Positions 1 to 6,281 of a stretch of 10,795 bases of DNA are shown here, piece by piece; the stretch's first letter is position 1; every line of letters starts with the position of its first letter. The notes beneath the pieces are model-generated. The model saw only the letters and a program-made list of their open reading frames with translations, was not told where the DNA came from and ran no database searches. A program made the translations under genes and the position numbers. The stretch is from CAXTTV01 sp964247295 (GTDB lineage: Bacteria > Chloroflexota > Ktedonobacteria > Ktedonobacterales > Ktedonobacteraceae): contig CAXTTV010000169.1 of NCBI GenBank assembly GCA_964247295.1, positions 1 through 10,795 of the forward strand, written 5' to 3'.

Positions 1-1
1 G

Positions 2-274
2 AACATCTATCCTTTCCATTTTTCCGATGGGGATAACCTGCCCTGGGACAACGATCGTTGTGTACAATTAGTGAATCGCCTGATGGAGCTTTGTAACATC
101 TTCGGCTATGGCGAGATCCGTGAGGGCCACTATCGCTCTCCCAGCACCCTGATGTCGGCCTACAATAAAATTAACGATAAAAAGTTTACCGCAGTTACCA
201 TCTCCGATAAAAAAGAGGTCTACCCCGCATTACGCAAGTTTTTCGCGCAGCGTGATCAGGTGCCCGCTCATTAG
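2..274 (+). CDS. yhbH: DUF444 / YhbH-YeaH family protein, C-terminal end (5' truncated by window)
   Basis: The reading frame is open from base 2 and ends at TAG 272-274, giving the last 90 residues. The gene starts upstream of the window; the GTG at 71 is an internal Val codon, not a start. The fragment opens with NIYPFHFSDGDN, a hallmark of the C-terminal half of the DUF444 family (B. subtilis YhbH, E. coli YeaH), which adopts a von Willebrand A-like fold. It closes with a VYPALRKFF segment typical of the family end. From family knowledge, these genes travel with prkA (serine protein kinase) and spoVR in a sporulation, stress or stationary-phase module; spoVR follows here after 99 bases on the same strand, which supports the assignment. 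The biochemical role of the family is not settled. The N-terminal part cannot be assessed. Confidence 0.85.
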   Translation, partial: NIYPFHFSDGDNLPWDNDRCVQLVNRLMELCNIFGYGEIREGHYRSPSTLMSAYNKINDKKFTAVTISDKKEVYPALRKFFAQRDQVPAH

Positions 275-285
275 TCTTCTGGAGC

Positions 286-329
286 AAAGGGGAGGGAGGC
301 GTCGCGCTCTGGCCCACCTCTCCCCTTTT
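286..329 (+). terminator. Inverted repeat between the DUF444 gene and spoVR, possible weak terminator
   Basis: AAAGGGGAG (286-294) pairs perfectly with CTCCCCTTT (320-328), with a further G-T and G-C pair inside and a loop of about 20 bases. The right arm ends in only four Ts (326-329), so termination is probably partial. It may set the ratio of DUF444 to spoVR message, or attenuate read-through, rather than end the operon. No good promoter was recognised between here and spoVR. Confidence 0.5.
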
Positions 330-373
330 ATCAGACCATGTAGAATCACCTGTAACCTCTAGAGGAGTTTCCA

Positions 374-3040
374 ATGGCAGAGAAAGATATCGAACGGTTA
401 CGTGACGCGATCAATAAAGCCTGGGAAGAGGCACTTGCTTTCGGCCTTGACCCGTTTCCTACCCATTTTGAGCTGGTTCCGGCCAGCATTATGTATGAGT
501 TTGCTTCTTATAGTCTTCCAGGCCGTTTCAGCCACTGGACGCATGGAAAAGCGTATCATCGTCAGAAGATGCAGTACGATCTGGGATTAAGCAAAATCTA
601 CGAGATGGTGGTGAACACTAATCCTAGCTACGCCTTCCTGATGGATATGAATGATATCCTCCAGAATACCTTTGTCGCGGCGCACGTCTTTGGGCATACA
701 GACTTTTTTAAGAACAACGCCTACTTTCAGCATACCTCTAAGCGGATGATCGATAAAGTTAGTATTCACGCTGAACGTATCTCCAAGTACGAGTTTGATC
801 ACGGCAAAGATATTGTTGAGCACTACCTGGACGCGGTGCTTTCGATTCAGGAGCATGTCGATTTTAATCTGTTGTCGCGCCGCGAGGGAACAAAGACGAA
901 AAAGGAGACCTCGAACGCTACCACAACCGCGTATGACGATCTCTGGAGCCTGGAAGAAAAAGCGCAGCGAGCTGAGGCGGAGCGGGATCGTTTCAACAGC
1001 AGGCCAGCGAAGTTTCCGGAGAAGCCCGAGAAAGACATTCTCCAGTTTCTTTTGCAGCATTCACCGATCCTGGAGCCCTGGCAGCGCGACATCATTGAGA
1101 TTGTGCGGACCGAGATGCTCTACTTTGTGCCACAGATGCAGACCAAGGTCATGAATGAGGGCTGGGCCTGCCTTGTAGGTTCCAGTCTGGTACTCACCGA
1201 TCAAGGTTTTCTGCGTTACGACGCCTTGCACGAGCATCTGGCACGGGGCGAAAAAGTCGCGGTCGGTAGTGGTGAGGGTCTTCAGGATAAGATTACTGAC
1301 AGGCATATTCGACGGAATACCCCAACAATTCGTCTGAAAACAAAGCGAGGGCTGATCCTGGAGGGAGCGGAAGAGCATAAGCTCAGTATCGGGCCTGACA
1401 CATGGCTTCCCTTAAAGGATGCTCAGGTAGGGCAGTGTATCCCACTAAGTGTTGGCGACAACATCTGGCCCATGGAATATGTACCGGTTGCCGCGCCTAC
1501 CCGACAGATCTCGTCTACCGTCTCGGATGTAGCCCAGACTGCCGGCGTTGGTGTAAAAACCGTGTATCGCTCTATGCGGGGGGAAACGGTCTATGCAAAG
1601 GAGCGCATTGAAGAGGCCATGCGTGAAGTGAATTATACCTTTGGCAACCTGGGCGAGCCTCTTTACTCAACGTGCTTCCCGTTAACAGCGCCTACGCACC
1701 TGACAGAGCCGTTCGCGGAGTTTCTGGGGTATCTCACAGGCGATGGAGACCTTCATCCTTCAAAACATACCATCGGGTTTACCTCAGGCGATCTTGAAGC
1801 CAGGGATCACTATGCGCAACTGGTAATGGAGCTATTCGCGATTGAGCCTTCTGTGTTTTGGGATGACAATACTATTGGCGGTGAAGGTGGTCGCTGGTGC
1901 GTCGTTTTCTACTCAGCAAACGTCCTCGATTTATTGCAATCATTAGACATAGATCTGAAGGCGAAAGCACCTCAAAAACGGATTCCAGACGCCGTCCTGC
2001 AATCTCCAAAATCTGTCGTTAGTGCCTTCTTGCGAGCCTACTTTGATTGTGATGGGTGTGCCTCAGCTAAAGAAGGAGTAATTCTCCCCACCTTTAGCGA
2101 TGAGATCGCGCAAGTTTTACAGATTTTGCTACTCAACTACGGGATTCTTTCCCGTCGCTATGGACCAAATGTCCGCATTAAGGGCCATTCCGCGAAACTG
2201 TTTGCGGAAGAGATTGGCTTTGGCCTCACATGCAAGCAGGAACAGTTACAGGCATACCTGGACAATCACCGGTGGTTTTTAAAAGAGGACCCGACCGACG
2301 ACGTTGTGAGTATCGAGCATGATATCGCCAATGTTTACGATATCACAGTAGACCGCTCGCATCGCTATATCGCCAATGGCATGCTCCACCACAATAGCAT
2401 CTGGCACTCGCGGATTATGCGGCGGTTGGGAGACGAGGGTGTGCTCTCGGACTCCGAGACCATCGAGTTTGCGCAGTTGCACTCCGGTGTGCTCTCACCC
2501 TCGCGTACCTCTTTGAACCCCTACTACCTGGGCTTTAAGATTTTCGAGGATATTGAGCGGCGCTGGAACGATCCCAGCAAGGAGGAGCGGGAGCGTCTTG
2601 GGCGCAAAGAGGGTTCCGGCATACAGAAAATTTTCGAGGTGCGCGAGCTGGATAATGATGTCTCTTTCCTGCGCAATTACTTGACCAAAGATCTTGTCAA
2701 AGATCTGGATTTATACCTGTACCGCAAAGAGGGAGATGAGTGGGTCATTGTTGAGAAAAACTGGGAAAAGGTGCGCGATGGGATCGTCCAGAGCATGACA
2801 AACTTTAGCTATCCCTACCTGGTGATCGATGACGGCGACTACCGGGGGAACCGAGAGCTTTACATAAAACACCTTTATGAAGGTCAGGATCTGGACCTGG
2901 TCTATGGAGAGAAGACATTGCAACATGTCTACACCCTCTGGGGTCGCCCGGTCCATCTAGAAACCTTATATGATGGGAAGCGGATTCTGCTCTCATTTGA
3001 TGGTGAGCGCAACAGTAAAAGCACGCTTGAACACAAATAG
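374..3040 (+). CDS. spoVR: SpoVR family protein containing an in-frame intein
   Basis: The 888-residue precursor starts at ATG 374, preceded by GAGGAG (362-367) with 6-base spacing. Removing the intein (residues 266-674) leaves 265 + 214 = 479 residues, about the usual SpoVR length (roughly 470-510). Family landmarks are RFSHWTHGKAY (51-61), NTNPSYAFLM (81-90), AAHVFGHTDFFKNN (102-115) and, across the splice junction, NEGWA (261-265) joined to SIWHSRIM (675-682). The C-terminal extein keeps SPSRTSLNPYYLGF and a long acidic/basic tail typical of the family. SpoVR is named for a B. subtilis spore-cortex phenotype; E. coli YcgB is a homologue. Its biochemical activity is not established, though conserved His and Glu residues suggest a metal-type site. 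It follows a DUF444 gene on the same strand and is closed by a strong terminator at 3080-3123. The conserved motif at the insertion point is only restored by splicing, so function should depend on intein excision. Confidence 0.95.
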   Translation: MAEKDIERLRDAINKAWEEALAFGLDPFPTHFELVPASIMYEFASYSLPGRFSHWTHGKAYHRQKMQYDLGLSKIYEMVVNTNPSYAFLMDMNDILQNTFVAAHVFGHTDFFKNNAYFQHTSKRMIDKVSIHAERISKYEFDHGKDIVEHYLDAVLSIQEHVDFNLLSRREGTKTKKETSNATTTAYDDLWSLEEKAQRAEAERDRFNSRPAKFPEKPEKDILQFLLQHSPILEPWQRDIIEIVRTEMLYFVPQMQTKVMNEGWACLVGSSLVLTDQGFLRYDALHEHLARGEKVAVGSGEGLQDKITDRHIRRNTPTIRLKTKRGLILEGAEEHKLSIGPDTWLPLKDAQVGQCIPLSVGDNIWPMEYVPVAAPTRQISSTVSDVAQTAGVGVKTVYRSMRGETVYAKERIEEAMREVNYTFGNLGEPLYSTCFPLTAPTHLTEPFAEFLGYLTGDGDLHPSKHTIGFTSGDLEARDHYAQLVMELFAIEPSVFWDDNTIGGEGGRWCVVFYSANVLDLLQSLDIDLKAKAPQKRIPDAVLQSPKSVVSAFLRAYFDCDGCASAKEGVILPTFSDEIAQVLQILLLNYGILSRRYGPNVRIKGHSAKLFAEEIGFGLTCKQEQLQAYLDNHRWFLKEDPTDDVVSIEHDIANVYDITVDRSHRYIANGMLHHNSIWHSRIMRRLGDEGVLSDSETIEFAQLHSGVLSPSRTSLNPYYLGFKIFEDIERRWNDPSKEERERLGRKEGSGIQKIFEVRELDNDVSFLRNYLTKDLVKDLDLYLYRKEGDEWVIVEKNWEKVRDGIVQSMTNFSYPYLVIDDGDYRGNRELYIKHLYEGQDLDLVYGEKTLQHVYTLWGRPVHLETLYDGKRILLSFDGERNSKSTLEHK
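1169..2395 (+). mobile_element. LAGLIDADG homing-endonuclease intein in SpoVR (409 aa)
   Basis: The intein runs from Cys266 to Asn674 of the precursor. Block A begins CLVGSSLVLTDQGF, with nucleophile Cys1. Block B is GAEEHKL with His335; the usual Thr three residues before it is Ala332. Block F is VYDITVDRSHRYIANG. Block G is LHHN followed by Ser675 as the +1 nucleophile. This is the standard class 1 set: Cys1, penultimate His, terminal Asn, Ser+1. The endonuclease carries two LAGLIDADG motifs, LGYLTGDGD (residues 451-459, acidic residue Asp457) and LRAYFDCDG (553-561, Asp560), both with the catalytic acid intact, so homing could be active. A LacI-like helix-turn-helix lies between block B and the first LAGLIDADG motif. 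The insertion point is after codon GCC of NEGWA and before AGC of SIWHS, in the most conserved host motif, as is usual for inteins. The frame is uninterrupted, with no sign of decay. Confidence 0.95.
1517..1648 (+). other. LacI-type helix-turn-helix domain embedded in the intein
   Basis: Precursor residues 382-425 (about intein residues 117-160) read TVSDVAQTAGVGVKTVYRSM, then RGETVYAKERIEEAMREVNY and TFGN. This follows the LacI/GalR N-terminal pattern T-x-x-D-V-A-x-x-A-G-V-S-x-x-T-V-S-R-x-x-N-G, then T-R-x-x-V-x-x-A-x-x-E-L-x-Y. Helices 1-3 are recognisable, including recognition-helix residues V-x-V-K-T-V-Y-R. The hinge helix that normally follows (x-x-N-x-x-A-R-x-L) is not visible; the chain runs into a linker before the first LAGLIDADG motif at 451. 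Known homing endonucleases often carry accessory DNA-binding modules (NUMOD types, the PI-SceI DNA-recognition region), so target-site recognition is the simplest inferred role. Autorepression of the host gene is an alternative. The family match rests on motif reading alone. Confidence 0.8.
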
Positions 3041-3048
3041 TTTTTAGC

Positions 3049-3075
3049 CCTGCGGTTTTATAGAGAGAACGCAGG
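3049..3075 (+). repeat. Small hairpin downstream of spoVR
   Basis: CCTGCG (3049-3054) pairs with CGCAGG (3070-3075), and two more pairs form if G3055 is bulged. There is no T-tract after it. It lies between the spoVR stop and the stronger terminator, where such hairpins often protect the 3' end of a message or form a tandem terminator. Confidence 0.4.
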
Positions 3076-3079
3076 AATA

Positions 3080-3123
3080 GCAGAGTTGATAATCATAGCT
3101 ATGATTGTTAGCTCTGCTTTTTT
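3080..3123 (+). terminator. Strong Rho-independent terminator after spoVR
   Basis: The left arm 3080-3096 (GCAGAGTTGATAATCAT) pairs along all 17 positions with the right arm 3101-3117, with three G-U wobbles and an AGCT tetraloop, followed directly by six Ts (3118-3123). This ends the DUF444-spoVR transcription unit and separates it from the paralogue pair that follows. Confidence 0.9.
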
Positions 3124-3141
3124 ACGCCAAAAATTTATGTT

Positions 3142-3170
3142 TTTCCATCTTTCGCGTCTTTAAATATAGT
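3142..3170 (+). promoter_or_regulatory. Candidate sigma-70-type promoter for the paralogue pair
   Basis: TTTCCA (3142-3147, 4 of 6 to TTGACA) and TATAGT (3165-3170, 5 of 6 to TATAAT) are separated by 17 bases. They lie just after the spoVR terminator and about 65 bases before the start at 3236, the expected place for a new promoter. This is a consensus match by eye only. Confidence 0.45.
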
Positions 3171-3235
3171 GGCGTAGTGTAAAGCACGTTTTTTGTTTCA
3201 ATCTTGTCTTTAAACTCATGCAAGAAGGAGAAACA

Positions 3236-3835
3236 ATGGTAAATGTAGATTTACCGATCATAGTCATACTGTTATTTGTAGCGTTTATTAGTGGAATTAT
3301 GTTTGGAGCGTTTCTGGGCCGCCCTGCATCGGCTCCCGTAAAAGCCGCGCTGGGAGTCGAGCGGAAGCTTTCAAAGACGGAGAGCCTGCCAGGCCTGATC
3401 CTCTCGCCGAAAAAGGAGATCGTCGCTGAGGTAATCTCAAACATCTCTCTGCAAGAGCGGGAAGATTGGCGGGAAAGAGTTACCGTTGCCATTGAAAACA
3501 AGCCGGTTACCGATCTCCACATGCTACTGATCAGGATCTGTAACGCGGGTGATGTGCCGGTTTTACCGCATGATTACATCAGCCCATTGAAAATCAGTTT
3601 TGATGGCTCCAGGATTTTGGACGCCGATGTTGTCGAGGCCACCAGAGAAGTGAACCAGACCAAATTGGAGGTTGAGCACAGCCTTTTAAAAGTTTGGCCG
3701 CCATTGCTCAATAGTCATGACACAATCACCATCAAGATCTTGCTAGGGAATTTTGCCGGCCATTTCTCAGTCAGCGGGCGCGTCATTGGAATTAAGTCGA
3801 TTATCGCGAAAACATCCTTGCTCGATATCGCGTAG
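3236..3835 (+). CDS. Membrane-anchored protein of unknown function (paralogue 1)
   Basis: The chosen start is ATG 3236 (199 aa), because AAGGAG at 3225-3230 sits five bases before it. The in-frame ATG at 3218 would put that Shine-Dalgarno inside the gene and has no site of its own. Residues 6-28 form one hydrophobic segment followed by GRPASAPVK, giving a single N-terminal anchor; a charged linker covers about 29-80. Residues 81-199 form a compact, probably beta-rich domain that includes VTVAIENKPVTDLHMLLIRI, PLKISFDGSRILDADVVEA, PPLLNSHDTITIKILLGNF and a final TSLLDIA. The same pattern recurs in the next gene, so the two are distant paralogues. Its stop codon overlaps the next gene's Shine-Dalgarno, indicating translational coupling. 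No catalytic motif was recognised. The domain resembles Ig-like beta domains of uncharacterised membrane proteins, but this is only an impression from the strand pattern. Confidence 0.8.
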   Translation: MVNVDLPIIVILLFVAFISGIMFGAFLGRPASAPVKAALGVERKLSKTESLPGLILSPKKEIVAEVISNISLQEREDWRERVTVAIENKPVTDLHMLLIRICNAGDVPVLPHDYISPLKISFDGSRILDADVVEATREVNQTKLEVEHSLLKVWPPLLNSHDTITIKILLGNFAGHFSVSGRVIGIKSIIAKTSLLDIA

Positions 3836-3846
3836 GAGGCAAAGCG

Positions 3847-4572
3847 ATGCAAGTAATCTGGCAGGCGCTATCAGATCAGCGGTGGCAATTCTTTATTACT
3901 ACCGTGATGAGTCTGGTACTTGGCCTCATCTCCACCTGGCTAGCGATCAAACTGGCCCGAAAGGATCGACGGATCGTTCGCTGGCTTACTATGGCCCAGG
4001 CCCCATTATTAAGTAACCAGATCCAGAACAATAATCACCGGATCGCTGTCATCATCGATGGTCGGAGTGTCAGTGATCCCTTTATGTTAGAGCTTCAAAT
4101 TTATAATCAAAGTAAAGAGCCGATCGAGTCAGATGACTTCAAGGTCCCCATCCGTTTCAGGTTTGGGAAGGCCAGAGTCTTGCATGCGGAGATCCTGGAC
4201 TCCAACATATTGGAAGCCAGGATCTCCACACGTGAGCCCTGCACCGTGCGAATCGAGCCGTTGTTGCTCAATCCACAGGATTGTCTAACCATGCGCGTCT
4301 GGTTAGATCACTTTGAAGGCGAGATCGAGGCCAGCGCCAGGATCATCAATGGTGAACTGCGGGGCCAGGGCCGCGCCGGTCAGACCACCCTATTAGATGT
4401 CTGGCGCAATTCTCTGCTCTACGCCCGGTATCACCGTTCCTCATTGATCGAGGCATTTCTCTACGAGTATCAATTGTACAAAGACCAGAAAATGCCACTG
4501 ACCAAATCTGAGAAGATGCGTGGGCGACCAACCAGACCCCTGAAGATGAAAACGTCGAACAAACAAAAGTAA
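3847..4572 (+). CDS. Membrane-anchored protein of unknown function (paralogue 2)
   Basis: 241 residues start at ATG 3847. AGGAGG (3834-3839) overlaps the stop codon of the preceding gene (3833-3835), so the two are very likely co-translated. Residues 13-37 form one transmembrane segment, followed by the basic stretch KLARKDRR, which suggests that the rest faces the cytoplasm under the positive-inside rule. Residues 66-185 align with residues 81-199 of the upstream protein: VSDPFMLELQIYNQ with VTDLHMLLIRICN, PIRFRFGKARVLHAEILDSN with PLKISFDGSRILDADVVEA, PLLLNPQDCLTMRVWLDHF with PPLLNSHDTITIKILLGNF, and TTLLDV with TSLLDI. A C-terminal extension (186-241) ends in a very basic Lys/Arg-rich tail. 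No enzyme motif is visible. Partnership with the upstream protein, for example as a heteromer, is inferred from coupling and homology only. Confidence 0.8.
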   Translation: MQVIWQALSDQRWQFFITTVMSLVLGLISTWLAIKLARKDRRIVRWLTMAQAPLLSNQIQNNNHRIAVIIDGRSVSDPFMLELQIYNQSKEPIESDDFKVPIRFRFGKARVLHAEILDSNILEARISTREPCTVRIEPLLLNPQDCLTMRVWLDHFEGEIEASARIINGELRGQGRAGQTTLLDVWRNSLLYARYHRSSLIEAFLYEYQLYKDQKMPLTKSEKMRGRPTRPLKMKTSNKQK

Positions 4573-4597
4573 GTAAACCGGTGCCAGCAAACTTACT
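4568..4597. repeat. Inverted repeat covering both convergent stop codons, possible bidirectional terminator
   Basis: AGTAAGT (4568-4574) pairs with ACTTACT (4591-4597) around a 16-base loop. The left arm contains the TAA of paralogue 2 (4570-4572) and the right arm contains the permease stop (4593-4595, minus strand). The convergent genes are separated by only 20 bases. There is no T-tract on either strand, so intrinsic termination would be weak. Confidence 0.35.
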
Positions 4598-6107
4598 GGA
4601 CCTCGCGCGCGAGATCCTCCGACGCCACTGTATCTTCAGAAATATCCTTTTCTCGGCCTACACGACTGTGTCGATAACTATACGCGAAGTAGATAATGAT
4701 TCCCAGGACCAACCAGACTATAAAGCGAACCCATGTAACGACAGGCAGGCTTAGCATCAGATAAAAGCAAACCAGCGCAGCCAGGATCGGCAACACTGGA
4801 ACCAGTGGCGTGCGGAACGCGCGTTTCATATCTGGATTGCTTCGCCGTAGCAGGATCACCCCAATCGAGACCAGGATAAAGGCCAGCAGCGTGCCAATGT
4901 TGACCAGTTCAGAAACCTCGCCGATTGGAGTCAAGGTTGCCGTAATCGCAATGACGATCCCCATAATCATTGTAATCCGGTATGGTGTGCCGAACCGAGG
5001 GTGGACATGAGCGAACCAGGTTGGTAGAAGATTGTCGCGACTCATCGCGAAAAAGACCCGGCTCTGGCCCAACATTAAAATCATAATTACAGCCGTCAAT
5101 CCGCAGATCGCGCCGAGTGAGACCAGACCGGCGGCCCAGCTCTGACCGATGCTCTGAAAAACGACTGCCATCGGAGCCGCCGAATTGAGCTTGCTATAAG
5201 GGACGATTCCAGTCATAATAAGCGAGACTGCTACATAAAGAATTGTACAGATGACTAGTGAACCGATAATTCCAATAGGCATATCTCGTTGTGGCTTCTT
5301 TGTCTCCTCTGCCGTCGTTGCCACGATATCAAAGCCGATATAGGCAAAGAAGACCACAGCCGCTCCCGTAATGATGCCAGAGATGCCAAAGGCTTGCTCT
5401 CCCTGTCCCGTGAGGATCTGCAACAATGGTGTTGACCAGATCGAGCTTCCTCCCGGAAGCAGATGGGCCGGTGGAATAAAGGGCGACCAGTTGGCGGGCT
5501 TAATAAAAAATAGCCCGAAGATAATAAAGAAAAAGACCACGGCCAGCTTGATTGTTGTAACAACCAGATTAAAGCGCGAGCTTAGCTTCACTCCGGTTGC
5601 CACAATCACCGTTAGCAGCAGAGCAATCAAGCCTGCCGGCAGGTCGATATGGCCTTTTGCGCCGCCTGCGATCGCATCGGGGAGGCTCAGACCGAAGCTT
5701 TGTAAAATACTGCTAAAGTATTGTGACCAGCCAATACTTACCGCCGCCGCTCCCACACTAAACTCCAGCACCAGATCCCAGCCAATGATCCAGGCGATAA
5801 ACTCGCCAAGTGAGGCGTAGGAGAAGGTATAGGCGCTACCCGCCACAGGCACACTACTGGCAAACTCAGCATAACAGAGGGCTGCCAGACCACAGGCGAT
5901 CGCGGAGATCACAAAGGAGATTGCTACAGCGGGGCCAGAATGCTTGGCCGCCTCCACGCCCGTCAGCACAAAGATGCCTGTTCCAATAATCACGCCGATG
6001 CCAAAGACAAGGAGATCAATAGGGCCGAGGACTTTTTTGAGCGTGTGCTCGCCATCTTCTGTATCGCGGATAGATTGCTGGACGGACTTTGTGCGAAATA
6101 TATCCAT
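4593..6107 (-). CDS. APC-superfamily amino acid permease (CAT/YfnA type)
   Basis: 504 residues start at ATG 6107-6105 on the minus strand, with AAGGGAGA (6120-6113) five bases upstream. The hydropathy pattern fits 12 membrane segments with both ends cytoplasmic, the usual length and layout for the APC family (LeuT fold). TM1 has the unwound substrate-site motif VIIGTGIFVLTG (39-50). The TM6 region FFAYIGFDIVATTAEETKKP (253-272), followed by QRDMPIGI, is the conserved signature of the cationic-amino-acid-transporter/YfnA branch. TM3 carries GWDLVLEF. The protein probably moves an amino acid across the membrane by proton coupling or exchange; the substrate cannot be set from sequence alone. The tail after the last helix is short and acidic (EKDISEDTVASEDLAREVQ). 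The gene is convergent with the paralogue pair and divergent from the 6282 gene. No T-box, riboswitch or confident promoter was recognised in the 174-base divergent gap. Confidence 0.92.
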   Translation of the reverse strand: MDIFRTKSVQQSIRDTEDGEHTLKKVLGPIDLLVFGIGVIIGTGIFVLTGVEAAKHSGPAVAISFVISAIACGLAALCYAEFASSVPVAGSAYTFSYASLGEFIAWIIGWDLVLEFSVGAAAVSIGWSQYFSSILQSFGLSLPDAIAGGAKGHIDLPAGLIALLLTVIVATGVKLSSRFNLVVTTIKLAVVFFFIIFGLFFIKPANWSPFIPPAHLLPGGSSIWSTPLLQILTGQGEQAFGISGIITGAAVVFFAYIGFDIVATTAEETKKPQRDMPIGIIGSLVICTILYVAVSLIMTGIVPYSKLNSAAPMAVVFQSIGQSWAAGLVSLGAICGLTAVIMILMLGQSRVFFAMSRDNLLPTWFAHVHPRFGTPYRITMIMGIVIAITATLTPIGEVSELVNIGTLLAFILVSIGVILLRRSNPDMKRAFRTPLVPVLPILAALVCFYLMLSLPVVTWVRFIVWLVLGIIIYFAYSYRHSRVGREKDISEDTVASEDLAREVQ

Positions 6108-6281
6108 GATCGTCTCCCTTTGCTATCCAGACTACTGGACACCAATCAATCGGAACAAATGAATATCTACTACTGTTTCAATTTAGCTCTAAAAAGACGT
6201 AGTATTAGATAGGGAGTACTGGGTCTTAAGGTTTACACGTTTTTGTGTGGGCAGACGGATATATTCCGTGGGAGCAAAACA

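Noticed and set aside
587..1378. Overlapping minus-strand open frames opposite spoVR.
   Set aside because: They have no ribosome-binding sites or recognisable motifs and mirror the conserved spoVR coding strand.
1169..2395. Intervening sequence in spoVR as a group I or II intron, or two separate genes.
   Set aside because: The reading frame is continuous through both junctions and encodes the intein splicing blocks; no intron-like ends or RNA core are visible.
3218..3238. ATG 3218 as the start of paralogue 1.
   Set aside because: The AAGGAG site at 3225-3230 lies inside that extension and is placed to serve ATG 3236.
6232..6265. TTTACA (6232-6237) and TATATT (6260-6265) as a promoter for the 6282 gene.
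   Set aside because: The spacer is 22 bases, too long for a normal promoter, and the predicted start would fall within the ribosome-binding site.
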